Positions 45,863 through 54,806 of a stretch of DNA of 64,000 bases are shown piece by piece. The DNA comes from Pedobacter sp. Leaf216 (GTDB taxonomy: Bacteria > Bacteroidota > Bacteroidia > Sphingobacteriales > Sphingobacteriaceae). The stretch spans positions 442,478-506,477 of the forward strand of contig NZ_LMKM01000007.1 in the NCBI RefSeq assembly GCF_001421515.1, given 5' to 3'. The notes below the pieces were generated by a model. It ran no database searches, had not been told where the DNA came from, and saw nothing but the letters and a program-made list of their open reading frames with translations. A program made the position numbers and the translations under genes. Position 1 is the stretch's first letter, and each line of letters begins with the position of its first letter.

Positions 45863-45897
45863 GCTCTTTTAATTTTAAATTAGTATTAAATGTTAAA

Positions 45898-45918
45898 TTG
45901 TAATATTATTTATTACAG
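45898..45918. promoter_or_regulatory. Candidate Rrf2 operator upstream of the oxidoreductase
   Basis: TTGTAAT (45898-45904), seven bases, ATTACAG (45912-45918). Same arm length, arm sequence (one end base differs) and spacer length as the site at 46347-46367. Confidence 0.65.
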
Positions 45919-45934
45919 TTTTAGTTAAATTTTT

Positions 45935-46345
45935 TTATTTAAACCCGGCACTAAACTCTTTTAATGATTTTGTTGCCAAATTCTTAACCAAAGCATTTTC
46001 TGCCTCAGCATATAAATTATTTAAATGCTTGGTAATCTGTTTACCTACCGGACAATCAGGATTTGGTTCATTTTTACTTTCGCCCAATAAACTTTTCTGC
46101 TTTACTGCTTTATAAACATCGCCCAGGTTAATGTCTTCAGGATTTTTAGCTAAAGTAGAACCTCCACCCTTCCCTTCTTTACTTTGCACAAAACCATGTT
46201 TATGCAAATTGGCTAATTCTTTTCTCACTAAAACAGGATTACAATTGATACTACCCGCAATATATTCAGAGTTCAATAGCTGTCCTTTTACCTGATCAAG
46301 AAGAGTAAGAATGTGAAGCGAGATAGAAAAGTGACTGCTGTTCAT
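45935..46345 (-). CDS. Rrf2 family transcriptional repressor
   Basis: The ATG at 46345 yields 136 residues, the normal Rrf2 length; an in-frame ATG at 46501 would add 52 unrelated residues. A winged helix (MNSSHFSISLHILTLLD..EYIAGSINCNPVLVRKELANLHKHGFV) is followed by the basic wing SKEGKGGGSTLAK and a dimerisation helix. Only two cysteines (35 and 98) are present, so the three-Cys iron-sulphur site of IscR/NsrR is absent; a thiol-sensing mode as in YwnA/CymR types is more likely. Operator-like palindromes lie just before its own start and before the next gene. Confidence 0.9.
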   Translation of the reverse strand: MNSSHFSISLHILTLLDQVKGQLLNSEYIAGSINCNPVLVRKELANLHKHGFVQSKEGKGGGSTLAKNPEDINLGDVYKAVKQKSLLGESKNEPNPDCPVGKQITKHLNNLYAEAENALVKNLATKSLKEFSAGFK

Positions 46346-46346
46346 A

Positions 46347-46367
46347 CTGTAATTATTTTTATTACAG
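46347..46367. promoter_or_regulatory. Candidate Rrf2 operator at its own start (autoregulation)
   Basis: CTGTAAT (46347-46353), seven bases, ATTACAG (46361-46367): perfect 7-bp arms. It begins one base before the ATG (46345) and extends to just past the predicted -7 box, so a bound repressor would cover the transcription start. Confidence 0.7.
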
Positions 46368-46369
46368 AA

Positions 46370-46377
46370 CAAAGTTA
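46370..46377 (-). promoter_or_regulatory. -7 box of the Rrf2 gene
   Basis: TAACTTTG on the minus strand fits TAnnTTTG, 25-32 bp upstream of the ATG and directly abutting the palindromic operator. A -33 box was not clear. Confidence 0.6.
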
Positions 46378-46650
46378 TGATAATTTTTACCCGTTTTAAA
46401 AAATTAACATCATTTAACCCTATCCTGACAAATGACCTAACCGTTCTACAATAAATTTTTGAAGTTATAAAGCGCAGAAAAAGCGGAATATCGAGCATCA
46501 ATTAAACGGCACTTCCTAATAAACAGAATGAAAAAAGTTTTTGTTTCGCTAAAACTGTTTTTTTGTGGGTTTTCTGAAAAACCAAATACAACTTAAAATT
46601 GCTGGTTACTCCTATTTGACTTTCAAACTGAAAAAAGCCTTTAAATTTTG

Positions 46651-46658
46651 TACTTTTG
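46651..46658 (+). promoter_or_regulatory. -7 box of the ABC-F gene
   Basis: TACTTTTG, perfect to consensus, ends 8 bp before the ATG at 46667, so the leader would be about five bases. It is followed by CAGCC, as in the tRNA-Cys promoter. Confidence 0.6.
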
Positions 46659-46666
46659 CAGCCGAA

Positions 46667-48574
46667 ATGATTTCAATAAATAATTTAACATTCCTGATTG
46701 GCTCGAGGGCCTTGTACGATGACGCAAACTGGCACATTAAACCTGGCGACAGGGCTGGTTTAATTGGCGCCAACGGAACAGGAAAATCAACACTGCTAAA
46801 AATAATTGTAGGCGAATATGCACCTAGTTCGGGTACAGTTTCCATGTCGAAAGATTTGAAAATTGGTTACCTAAACCAGGATTTACTTTCTTACGATTCG
46901 CACCATAGTATTTTACATGTAGCCATGGAGGCCTTTGAACGCCAAAACCAGTTGCATGATGAGATTGAAGAACTTCTAAAGAAAATCGAAACGGATTACA
47001 GCGAGGAGGTTTTATTTAAACTTAGCGATAAACAGCAAGAATTTGAAGCTTTAGACGGATACAATATCGAATATAGGGCAAACGAAATTTTAGCTGGTTT
47101 GGGCTTTAGTACTGCAGATCAACTCCGCCCGCTAAATACCTTTTCAGGAGGTTGGCGTATGCGTGTAATGCTTGCCAAAATACTGTTGCAAACTCCCGAT
47201 ATCCTGTTACTGGATGAGCCTACCAACCACATGGATTTACCCTCTATTAAATGGTTGGAAAACTATTTAATGGGCTTCGAAGGAGCAATTGTAATTGTTT
47301 CTCACGATAGGTATTTCCTCGATAAAATTGTAAACCGCACGGTCGAATCACGTAAAGGGAAATTAACGGTATATGCCGGCAATTACAGTTTCTATGTAGA
47401 AGAAAAGGCTTTACGTGGTGAGATTCAAAAAGGCGAGTTTAAAAATCAACAGGCCAAAATTAAACAGGAAGAGCGTTTAATTGAGCGTTTTAAAGCCAAA
47501 GCAAGTAAAGCCAAGATGGCACAATCGCGCATGAAAGCTTTAGATAAAATGGAGCGTATTGATGATGTGGATGATGATAACCCAACAGTAAATTTTGCTT
47601 TCAAATTTACTAAACCATCGGGCAGGCATGTGGTACGCATAGAACACGCCAACAAAAGCTATCCAAATGTGCATATTTTGGACGATGCCGAAGGTGTGAT
47701 TGAAAAAGGGGATAAAATTGCCCTGATTGGTGCCAACGGTAAAGGTAAATCTACTTTATTGAGAATGATTGCCGGAACAGAAAAATTTGAAGGTTTTTGT
47801 GAAACCGGTCATAATGTAACCACTACTTTTTTTGCTCAGCACCAGTTAGAATCACTGCACCTTGATAATTCTATTTTAGAAGAACTGCAAGCCTTTGCAC
47901 CAAAACACAGCGATACTGAGTTGCGTAGTATTTTAGGTTGTTTCCTATTTACGGGCGATGATGTTTTCAAAAAGATTAAAGTACTTTCAGGAGGTGAAAA
48001 ATCACGCGTGGCATTGGCTAAATCATTAACAACTGATTCGAATTTCCTTATTCTGGATGAGCCTACCAACCACTTGGATATTCAATCGGTAAACATCCTG
48101 ATCCAGGCCTTAGAGCAGTTTGAAGGTACTTTTATCGCAGTATCCCATGATAGGTATTTCTTAGATAATGTGGCTAACAAAATCTGGTTTATCGAAGGCG
48201 AAAAGATTAAACAATACCCCGGCACTTATGCCGAATATGAAGAATGGAACAGTAAAAGGGTGATTCCGGTAGCGAAGCCGATTCCGGTTAAAATGCCTGA
48301 AAAACAAAAGGAAGCACCAAAACCAGTTTCGCCGAATACTGCTAATCAATTAAAAAAGCTGAACGATGAACTGCAAAAAATAGAAAAACTGATTGCTGAT
48401 TTAGAGCAAAACGTTAAAAATATTGAAGCTGAACTGGCAGATGAAAATGTTTATGGTAAAGCCGATAAATTAGCTGAAGCCAACAAACGTTATTTGGCGG
48501 TCAAACAGGATTTAGATAACAGCCAGACTAAATGGGAAACTTTAGCTGCTGAAATTATGGAGCTGGAGGGTTAG
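46667..48574 (+). CDS. ABC-F family ATPase (ribosome-associated)
   Basis: Starting at the ATG 46667 (after a perfect -7 box) the protein has 635 residues; an in-frame start at 46565 lies upstream of that box. Two ABC domains: Walker A GANGTGKST and GANGKGKST, signatures FSGGWRMRV and LSGGEKSRV, Walker B LLLDEPTNHMD and LILDEPTNHLD. No transmembrane segments. The linker between domains is long and charged, and the C-terminus is a coiled coil (about 560-635), as in Uup/YfmR-type members. These proteins resolve stalled ribosomes; an antibiotic-resistance role cannot be excluded. A strong terminator follows. Confidence 0.93.
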   Translation: MISINNLTFLIGSRALYDDANWHIKPGDRAGLIGANGTGKSTLLKIIVGEYAPSSGTVSMSKDLKIGYLNQDLLSYDSHHSILHVAMEAFERQNQLHDEIEELLKKIETDYSEEVLFKLSDKQQEFEALDGYNIEYRANEILAGLGFSTADQLRPLNTFSGGWRMRVMLAKILLQTPDILLLDEPTNHMDLPSIKWLENYLMGFEGAIVIVSHDRYFLDKIVNRTVESRKGKLTVYAGNYSFYVEEKALRGEIQKGEFKNQQAKIKQEERLIERFKAKASKAKMAQSRMKALDKMERIDDVDDDNPTVNFAFKFTKPSGRHVVRIEHANKSYPNVHILDDAEGVIEKGDKIALIGANGKGKSTLLRMIAGTEKFEGFCETGHNVTTTFFAQHQLESLHLDNSILEELQAFAPKHSDTELRSILGCFLFTGDDVFKKIKVLSGGEKSRVALAKSLTTDSNFLILDEPTNHLDIQSVNILIQALEQFEGTFIAVSHDRYFLDNVANKIWFIEGEKIKQYPGTYAEYEEWNSKRVIPVAKPIPVKMPEKQKEAPKPVSPNTANQLKKLNDELQKIEKLIADLEQNVKNIEAELADENVYGKADKLAEANKRYLAVKQDLDNSQTKWETLAAEIMELEG

Positions 48575-48595
48575 TTTTAACCATCAATAGCTATA

Positions 48596-48629
48596 AAGCC
48601 GTTCTGATTCACATCAGGACGGCTTTTTT
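48596..48629 (+). terminator. Rho-independent terminator of the ABC-F gene
   Basis: Arms of 13 bp (AAGCCGTTCTGAT and ATCAGGACGGCTT, one G-T pair) with a short loop and a T-run. Confidence 0.88.
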
Positions 48630-48639
48630 GTTTTTTTTT

Positions 48640-48900
48640 TGCCACAAAAGCACAGAAACACGGAGAGTAATGTTTATTGTGATTCTTCGTACCTCAGCAT
48701 GACAGCATGTTTAGGGTTGCCGCAAGGCGCAAAAAACACCGTGTTAAAATGATTTAAAACCGAAGAGTTGTCAACTTTCTCTCCACCTTGCTATTCAAGT
48801 TGACAACTCTTAATAAATCAATTGAACCTCAATAATCCTCCGTGTCTCCGTGTCATGATATAAAAGAGTATTCCGTATAATCCGTAGCTAATTTCAACCT
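48640..48900. repeat. Intergenic repeats including a 15-bp inverted repeat
   Basis: AAGAGTTGTCAACTT (48763-48777) and its complement AAGTTGACAACTCTT (48797-48811) are perfect arms around 19 bases. The left arm also occurs at 36858-36872, and its core TTGTCAACTT at 50388-50397. Outside it are CACGGAG (about 48660) and CTCCGTGT words typical of dispersed Bacteroidota repeats. No gene is present. Confidence 0.7.
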
Positions 48901-48904
48901 TGTG

Positions 48905-48936
48905 TTTGGCCACTTCCCAATAAAACTCTACTTTTA
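48905..48936 (+). promoter_or_regulatory. Promoter of the T9SS plug gene
   Basis: TTTG (48905-48908), 20-bp spacer, TACTTTTA (48929-48936; one mismatch to TAnnTTTG). The -7 box ends three bases before the ATG at 48940, so transcription would begin at or next to the start codon. Confidence 0.65.
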
Positions 48937-48939
48937 ACC

Positions 48940-50217
48940 ATGCAGAAAATACTAATTACGGTTTTATGTTTCATCTCTAGTTTGGCTTTTGCACAAAACA
49001 ATAACAAGTTTACCAACGAGAACAAAATTTATCTACCGAATATTAAAACTGTACTTTGCTACAATAGCAATAAAGAGCAAAGTTTGCCCGTAATTATGCT
49101 CAACTCTTCAGAAACAATTAATTTCTCATTCGATGATCTGTTAGCAGGTACTAAAAACTATTGGTACACCATTGAGCATTGCACAGCAGAATGGCAACCT
49201 TCTCAGATTTCGAGCATCGATTATTTAGGAAGTTTTAACGACGACCGCATCATCAATTACCGTTATTCATCTAATACCACACGTAAATATACCCATTACG
49301 AAATCAGCCTGCCCAACACTCAAATTCAGCCTAAAATTGGTGGCAATTATGTGTTAAAAGTATATTTAGATGGCGACAAAAATAAACCTGTTATTTCGCA
49401 GCGTTTTTATGTTCTGGATAGTCAGGTGGCTGTAGCGGCAGAGGTAACCAACTCATTACAGGTGGAGAACCGGAACTACAAACAAAAGATCAACTTCACA
49501 ATTAACCACACTTTTCCAATTACAAACCCTTATCAGGATGTAAAAGCCGTGGTGATGCAGAATTTTAACGCGAATACAATCCAAATTAACACCAAGCCTT
49601 CATTTGTAAGGCCAAATCAACTGGTTTATAACGACCTTAATACCAATGATTTTTGGGGCGACAATGAATTTAGAAAATTCGATACCAGGAGTTTGCGGTA
49701 CAAAGCGGATAATGTTAAAGATATTTATCGCGATAATGAATCGGTAAATGTAATGCTATTTCAGGATGCTCCCCGTACTGTTGGTGCTTTTGCCAATCAA
49801 TACGATGAAAACGGCAACTTTTTTATCCGAAATACAGATGGCCGTGACGACAGAACAGAATCAGAATACATGGGGGTTTTATTTACACTGAATGCCCCTG
49901 CCCCCAGCGCAAATGGTGATGCTTACGTGGTTGGCCGCTTTAACAATTACACCATGAGCAATGAAAATAAATTGCTGTATGATACCAATAGAAAACAGTT
50001 TTATGGCAACATTATGCTTAAACAAGGCTTATACGATTATGAGTTTGCCTGGTTTAATAAGGATACCAATGTAATTGAAACCAGGGCTTTTGAAGGTGCT
50101 TTCTTTCAAACCGAAAACAGCTACCAGATTTTTGTTTATTATCGCCGCCCTGGTGCCCGCTGGGATACATTAATTGGCTATACCAACCTAAGTAATAAGG
50201 TTACAGATAGAAGGTAA
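48940..50217 (+). CDS. Type IX secretion system plug protein (DUF5103 family)
   Basis: 425 residues with a signal peptide (about 1-18). It matches the DUF5103 family throughout: KTVLCYN..LPVIMLNSSE (about 36-58), TIEHCTAEWQPS, DYLGSFNDDRIINYRYS, and a C-terminal part with GDAYVVGRFNNY and YRRPGARWDTLIGY. In Flavobacterium the Plug protein of this family closes the periplasmic side of the SprA translocon when no PorV is bound. It indicates a type IX system in this organism. No other T9SS gene is adjacent. Confidence 0.85.
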   Translation: MQKILITVLCFISSLAFAQNNNKFTNENKIYLPNIKTVLCYNSNKEQSLPVIMLNSSETINFSFDDLLAGTKNYWYTIEHCTAEWQPSQISSIDYLGSFNDDRIINYRYSSNTTRKYTHYEISLPNTQIQPKIGGNYVLKVYLDGDKNKPVISQRFYVLDSQVAVAAEVTNSLQVENRNYKQKINFTINHTFPITNPYQDVKAVVMQNFNANTIQINTKPSFVRPNQLVYNDLNTNDFWGDNEFRKFDTRSLRYKADNVKDIYRDNESVNVMLFQDAPRTVGAFANQYDENGNFFIRNTDGRDDRTESEYMGVLFTLNAPAPSANGDAYVVGRFNNYTMSNENKLLYDTNRKQFYGNIMLKQGLYDYEFAWFNKDTNVIETRAFEGAFFQTENSYQIFVYYRRPGARWDTLIGYTNLSNKVTDRR

Positions 50218-50527
50218 ATAGCATTGCCTAAAGCTGTTCTTACAGGTAAATCCTTAACTATTCTATCGAAATAACCTGATAATTCTTATGCGGCAAAAAC
50301 ATCCACCTGTAATACGCTTAACTACAAGTTGGAAATAACGACAAACATATCCTGTCATCTTAACCCTCGAAATAAAGTGAGTTTTAATTGTCAACTTGAC
50401 TTTTAATATTGTATTACTTACCTTTATTGTTACATTAATTTTCTTTGTTTAAAATGTGGTTATTTACATTAGTATTTCAGTAAGTAACCAGATAAACACA
50501 TTTGATTAGTGTTTCTAACCGAAAACT
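50218..50527. other. Intergenic gap before the oxidoreductase operon
   Basis: 310 bp, AT-rich. It contains TTGTCAACTT (50388-50397), the core of the dispersed repeat seen at 36858 and 48763. TACTTAC and GTAAGTA words occur, but no convincing promoter was found. It should hold the promoter of the following four-gene operon. Confidence 0.4.
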
Positions 50528-51493
50528 ATGTTCAAAAAATTAATTGCCGCTGCATTAATAATCAATCCATGCGTACAGCTTTTTGCGCAAGGCCCTAACA
50601 GTTCCTATACCCAATCCATCAACGGAACAAAACTAAAATTCGATATGCAGGCCATCCCTGCCGGAAAATTTAAAATGGGAAGCAAAACCGGAAAAGCCGA
50701 CGAGCAGCCTGTGCATGAGGTTAAACTCGATGCTTTCTGGATCGGTAAACATGAGGTAACCTGGGATATTTTCGAGCCTTTCTTATACCGCGATTATGAA
50801 AAAAAAGCCAGCGAAGGTGCCGTTCCTCCCGAAGTTGATGCCGTAACCAGACCTACAAAACCTTATCTCGACATGACTTTTGGCATGGGCAAAGAACACC
50901 AGCCTGCAGTAGCCATGACCCAATATAATGCCATCCAGTTTTGCAAATGGCTTTATGTACGAACAGGCATTTTTTACCGTTTGCCAACCGAAGCAGAATG
51001 GGAATATGCCTGCAAAGCCGGAACTGAAACCGGTTATTCTTTTGGTGATGATGCCACTAAACTGGGCGATTATGCCTGGTACAAAGATAACAGCGACAAT
51101 AAAACGCACCAGGTAGGTTTGAAAAAACCAAATCAATGGGGTTTGTTTGATATGTACGGGAATGTTAGCGAATGGACCTACGACCAGTACATTGGCGATT
51201 TCTACGGACAGAGCAAAGATAAAACAGTTGAAAACCCCGTTGCCGTACCAGAAAAACTTTACCCAAATGTTGTGCGGGGTGGCTCGTATGATGAAACCCC
51301 AGGCAATTTAACTTCTACGGCCAGGTTAGCTTCCGATCCATCATGGAAACAACTGGATCCTCAGATTCCCAAAAGCAATTGGTGGTTTCCTGAGGCGCCA
51401 TTTGTGGGTATGCGATTGGTACGCCCTGTTAAAACGCCATCAAAGGCAGATATAGATGCTTATTACAATAAACAACCTATAAAAGATTTTTAA
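50528..51493 (+). CDS. FGE-sulfatase-type (SUMF1-like) domain protein, probably non-catalytic
   Basis: 321 residues with a signal peptide (about 1-20). The FGE fold is clear: IPAGKFKMGS, EQPVHEVKLDAFWIGKHEVTW, YRLPTEAEWEYACKAG, WGLFDMYGNVSEW and VVRGGSY, ending VGMRLVRP. The cysteines that bind copper in true formylglycine-generating enzymes, located after the RGGS motif, are missing, so catalysis is unlikely. It is the first gene of an operon with an exported Gfo/Idh/MocA oxidoreductase, suggesting a binding or scaffold role in the periplasm. Confidence 0.88.
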   Translation: MFKKLIAAALIINPCVQLFAQGPNSSYTQSINGTKLKFDMQAIPAGKFKMGSKTGKADEQPVHEVKLDAFWIGKHEVTWDIFEPFLYRDYEKKASEGAVPPEVDAVTRPTKPYLDMTFGMGKEHQPAVAMTQYNAIQFCKWLYVRTGIFYRLPTEAEWEYACKAGTETGYSFGDDATKLGDYAWYKDNSDNKTHQVGLKKPNQWGLFDMYGNVSEWTYDQYIGDFYGQSKDKTVENPVAVPEKLYPNVVRGGSYDETPGNLTSTARLASDPSWKQLDPQIPKSNWWFPEAPFVGMRLVRPVKTPSKADIDAYYNKQPIKDF

Positions 51494-51528
51494 AAAATAA
51501 AACCTAACCAAAATAAAAACCTTTACAC

Positions 51529-52848
51529 ATGAAAAAACCAATAAACCAACAAGATCGCCGCGATTTTTTAAAGACAACTGCCATGCTTGCAGGCGGGGCA
51601 ATGATAAGCAGTATACCATTAGCGGGGGCATATGCTTCGGGCTCAGACACCATTAAAATTGCCTTAATTGGCTGTGGCGATCGTGGTACAGGGGCGGCTT
51701 TCCAGGCTTTAAGCACTAAATTTAATATTAAACTGGTAGCCATGGCCGATGCTTTTCAAGATCGGTTAGATAGCAGCTATCAATCTTTAAGTTCGAAATT
51801 TGCAGCTAAAATAGATGTTCCAAAAGAACGCCAGTTTGTAGGTTTTGATGCTTATTTAAAAGCAATTCCTTTGGCCGATGTGGTGCTGTTAACCACTCCG
51901 CCGGGTTTCCGTCCTATTCATTTTGAAGAAGCGGTAAAGCAGAACAAACAGATTTTTATGGAAAAACCTGTTGCTGTTGATGCACCTGGAATAAGAAGGG
52001 TACTTGCGGCGGCTGAAGAAGCTAAGAAGAAAAAATTAAATGTTGTGGTTGGTTTACAACGCCGCTATCAAACCAATTACCGCGAATCGATGAAACGGAT
52101 CAACGATGGTGCAATTGGCGATATTATGTCGGGCCAGGTATATTGGAACAGCGGTGGCGTATGGGTTCGCCCGCGTAAGCCAAACCAAACAGAGATGGAA
52201 TACCAAATGAGAAACTGGTATTATTTTAACTGGCTTTGTGGCGATCATATTGTAGAGCAGCACGTTCACAATATTGATATTGCCAACTGGATAAAGAACG
52301 GACACCCGGTATCTGTACAAGGTACAGGAAGCCGTGCCTGGAGAACAGGTAAGGATTATGGTGAGATTTACGATAACCACTCTATTGAACTTACTTATGC
52401 AGATGGCGCGGTGATTAACAGCCAGTGCAGGCATTTTGAGGGCATCAGCAATCGTGTTGATGAATCTTTCCAGGGTACAAAAGGTAAAATTTATCTTTCA
52501 GGAAGCAATCAGGCCATTATGAAAGATTACAGTGGAAAAGAATTGTATAACCACAATACCAAAGGGAACGCCAATCCTTATCAAACAGAACACGATGAAC
52601 TTTTCGATGCTGTTTCAAAAGGGGAATATAAATTTAGCAATGTAGATTATGCAGCAACAAGCACCTTCTCTTCAATCATTGGCCGTTATGCTACTTATTC
52701 TGGTCAAACCATTAAATGGGATGAAGCTTTAGCCTCAAATATCAGTTTAATGCCTGAACGTTTTGCGTGGGATGCCAACCCTAAATTAATGCCTGATCAG
52801 AATGGTTTATACCCGATTGCTATGCCAGGACAAGGAAAAGTGATCTAA
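51529..52848 (+). CDS. Gfo/Idh/MocA family oxidoreductase, Tat-exported
   Basis: 439 residues. A twin-arginine signal (QDRRDFLKT, Arg10-Arg11) with hydrophobic stretch to about residue 36 predicts folded export with bound NAD(P). The Rossmann loop is IGCGDRGTG (47-55) and the family motif EKP is at 145-147. YYFNWLCGDHIVEQHVHNID is typical of the exported Bacteroidota members that act on sugars or sugar derivatives. Substrate unknown. It lies 35 bp after the FGE-like gene and 10 bp before apbE. Confidence 0.92.
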   Translation: MKKPINQQDRRDFLKTTAMLAGGAMISSIPLAGAYASGSDTIKIALIGCGDRGTGAAFQALSTKFNIKLVAMADAFQDRLDSSYQSLSSKFAAKIDVPKERQFVGFDAYLKAIPLADVVLLTTPPGFRPIHFEEAVKQNKQIFMEKPVAVDAPGIRRVLAAAEEAKKKKLNVVVGLQRRYQTNYRESMKRINDGAIGDIMSGQVYWNSGGVWVRPRKPNQTEMEYQMRNWYYFNWLCGDHIVEQHVHNIDIANWIKNGHPVSVQGTGSRAWRTGKDYGEIYDNHSIELTYADGAVINSQCRHFEGISNRVDESFQGTKGKIYLSGSNQAIMKDYSGKELYNHNTKGNANPYQTEHDELFDAVSKGEYKFSNVDYAATSTFSSIIGRYATYSGQTIKWDEALASNISLMPERFAWDANPKLMPDQNGLYPIAMPGQGKVI

Positions 52849-52858
52849 CCATAAATTA

Positions 52859-53854
52859 ATGCGCTATAGATCTCTGCTTTTCTTTTTACCGGTTATTTTC
52901 GCTTTTCCTTTTAAAAAGGAATTAAGGCAATATAAAATTAGCGGTTATGCACAGGGAACAGATTATGCTATAATGTACTATGCCACTGATAGCCTGGCTA
53001 CCAAACAAGGAGTAGATAGTTTATTAAATGAAATTGATTTATCAATGTCGCTTTATAAAAAGGGATCATTGATAAATCAGTTTAATTCGGCAGAGCAAGC
53101 GATCAAAACCGATCATTTGATAAACGATGTGCTTAAAAGGAGTTTCGAAATTAACCAGGATACCAAAGGGATTTTCGATATTACCGTTGCGCCTTTGGTA
53201 CAGGCCTGGGGTTTCGGACCGAAAGATGCAAAAGCGGAACCAGATCCTTCGACTATCCAATCGATACTGGCATGCGTAGGCATGAAAAACCTTAAACTTA
53301 AAAACGGGATACTGAGTAAATTAAAGCCATGCGTGCAAATCGATTTAAACGGAATTGCACAAGGTTATAGTGTAGATTTAATTGCTGCTTATCTCGAAAA
53401 AAAGGGAATTAAAAAGTATGTGGCCGAACTTGGTGGAGAAATCAGAATTTCCGGACCTAAACCAAATGGAGAAGCCATGAAAATTGGCATTGAAGGTCCG
53501 GATAAAGATGGAACTCCGGTAATCAGGCATATTGCTGCTATAAATTCGGGAGCCATTACTACATCTGGCAACTACCGTAAGTTTCATCAAAGTGGAAAGA
53601 AAAAGATTTCACACCTGATTGATCCTAAAACGGGATATCCGCTCGATAATGAGATGATCAGCGTTACCGTTTATGCCAACGATGCCATCACTGCCGATGG
53701 CTATGATAATGCCTTAATGGCGATGCACCTCAAAGATGCAATGGCTTTTGTAGCAAAAAGAAAAAACCTGGAAGCTTATTTTGTATACCACCAAAAAGAT
53801 GGCACAGTTGCCGATACGTTATCCGCAGGATTTAAAGAACTAATTACACACTAA
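52859..53854 (+). CDS. apbE: FAD:protein FMN transferase ApbE
   Basis: 331 residues with an N-terminal signal segment (about 1-18). ApbE motifs: GTDYAIMYYA near 35, VQIDLNGIAQGYSVD, YVAELGGEIR, NSGAITTSGNY, SHLIDPKTGYP and AITADGYDNALMAM. It attaches FMN covalently to Thr/Ser of partner proteins in the periplasm. In Bacteroidota the usual clients are NqrB/NqrC and RnfG, or flavinylated reductases; none is encoded nearby and the operon neighbours show no clear flavinylation site, so the client is unknown. Confidence 0.93.
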   Translation: MRYRSLLFFLPVIFAFPFKKELRQYKISGYAQGTDYAIMYYATDSLATKQGVDSLLNEIDLSMSLYKKGSLINQFNSAEQAIKTDHLINDVLKRSFEINQDTKGIFDITVAPLVQAWGFGPKDAKAEPDPSTIQSILACVGMKNLKLKNGILSKLKPCVQIDLNGIAQGYSVDLIAAYLEKKGIKKYVAELGGEIRISGPKPNGEAMKIGIEGPDKDGTPVIRHIAAINSGAITTSGNYRKFHQSGKKKISHLIDPKTGYPLDNEMISVTVYANDAITADGYDNALMAMHLKDAMAFVAKRKNLEAYFVYHQKDGTVADTLSAGFKELITH

Positions 53855-53879
53855 TACCAATCAGTTTAGAACCAAACCG

Positions 53880-54806
53880 ATGAAAAGAAGTGAATTTATA
53901 AGAAACAGCTTGCTTACGGCAGGAGCAATTACCACCGGAGCCGGAATTACCAATACATTCGCCACCGAAAAACAGCAGGCATTATTAAGCGATAAAACTT
54001 TTAACCTTGATTATGCGCCCCATCAAGGCATGTTCGAAAACCATGCGGGCAAAAGTTTTTTAGATCAGATCCAATTTATGTACGATAAGGGTTTCCGATC
54101 TATCGAAGATAACGGCTTTTTAAACCGCCCGGTTGAAGAGCAGGAAAAAATAGGAAACTTATTGGCAAAACTGGGCATGCGCATGGGTGTTTTTGTGGTT
54201 GATGGTGGCGATAACTGGAAAACTTCTTTAACAACCGGTAAAAAGGAATTTAAAGATAAGTTTATCGAAACCTGTAAAAAATCTGTTGAAGCCGCTAAAC
54301 GTTGCAACGCAAAATGGCTTACTGTTGTACCGGGCTTTTACGAACGCAATTTGCCATATGGCAATCAGTTTGCCAATGTAATTGATGCCATGCGTGCAGG
54401 TGCTGAAATTTTTGAGCCTCATGGATTGATTATGGTTTTAGAAACCTTAAGCGATACTCCGGAACTATTTCTCCAAAAAACAAACGAAACTTATGCCGTT
54501 TGTAAGGCAGTTAAAAGCCCGTCGTGTAAAATTCTGTATGATATTTACCATATGCAGCGTACGGAAGGTGATTTAATTAAAACTATCGATCGCTGCTGGG
54601 ATGAAATTGCCTACATCCAAATTGGTGATAACCCGGGCAGGAAGGAACCTACTACCGGAGAAATCAACTATAAAAACCTGTTTAAACACCTCCACCAAAA
54701 AGGTTATAAAGGAGTTATGGGTATGGAACACGGTAATTCTAAAGGTGGCAAAGAAGGTGAGCTGGCTGTTATTTCTGCTTATAGAGCAGAAGATAATTTT
54801 TTATAG
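53880..54806 (+). CDS. Sugar isomerase/epimerase, hydroxypyruvate-isomerase-like TIM barrel
   Basis: 308 residues; the N-terminus (MKRSEFIRNSLLTAGAITTG) resembles a Tat-type signal with Lys-Arg in place of Arg-Arg. The rest is an AP-endonuclease-2-type barrel: MYDKGFRSIEDNGF, GVFVVDGGDNWKTS, LETLSDTPELF, CKILYDIYHMQRTEGD and IQIGDNPGRKEPTTGEI with metal-binding Glu/Asp/His residues as in hydroxypyruvate isomerase. Last gene of the operon. With the Gfo/Idh enzyme it could convert an oxidised sugar outside the cytoplasm; the true substrate is unknown. Confidence 0.87.
   Translation: MKRSEFIRNSLLTAGAITTGAGITNTFATEKQQALLSDKTFNLDYAPHQGMFENHAGKSFLDQIQFMYDKGFRSIEDNGFLNRPVEEQEKIGNLLAKLGMRMGVFVVDGGDNWKTSLTTGKKEFKDKFIETCKKSVEAAKRCNAKWLTVVPGFYERNLPYGNQFANVIDAMRAGAEIFEPHGLIMVLETLSDTPELFLQKTNETYAVCKAVKSPSCKILYDIYHMQRTEGDLIKTIDRCWDEIAYIQIGDNPGRKEPTTGEINYKNLFKHLHQKGYKGVMGMEHGNSKGGKEGELAVISAYRAEDNFL

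Noticed and set aside
46346..46501. Longer Rrf2 protein starting at 46501
   Set aside because: The extra 52 residues have no match to the family and would cover the -7 box and the operator; the ATG at 46345 gives the standard N-terminus.
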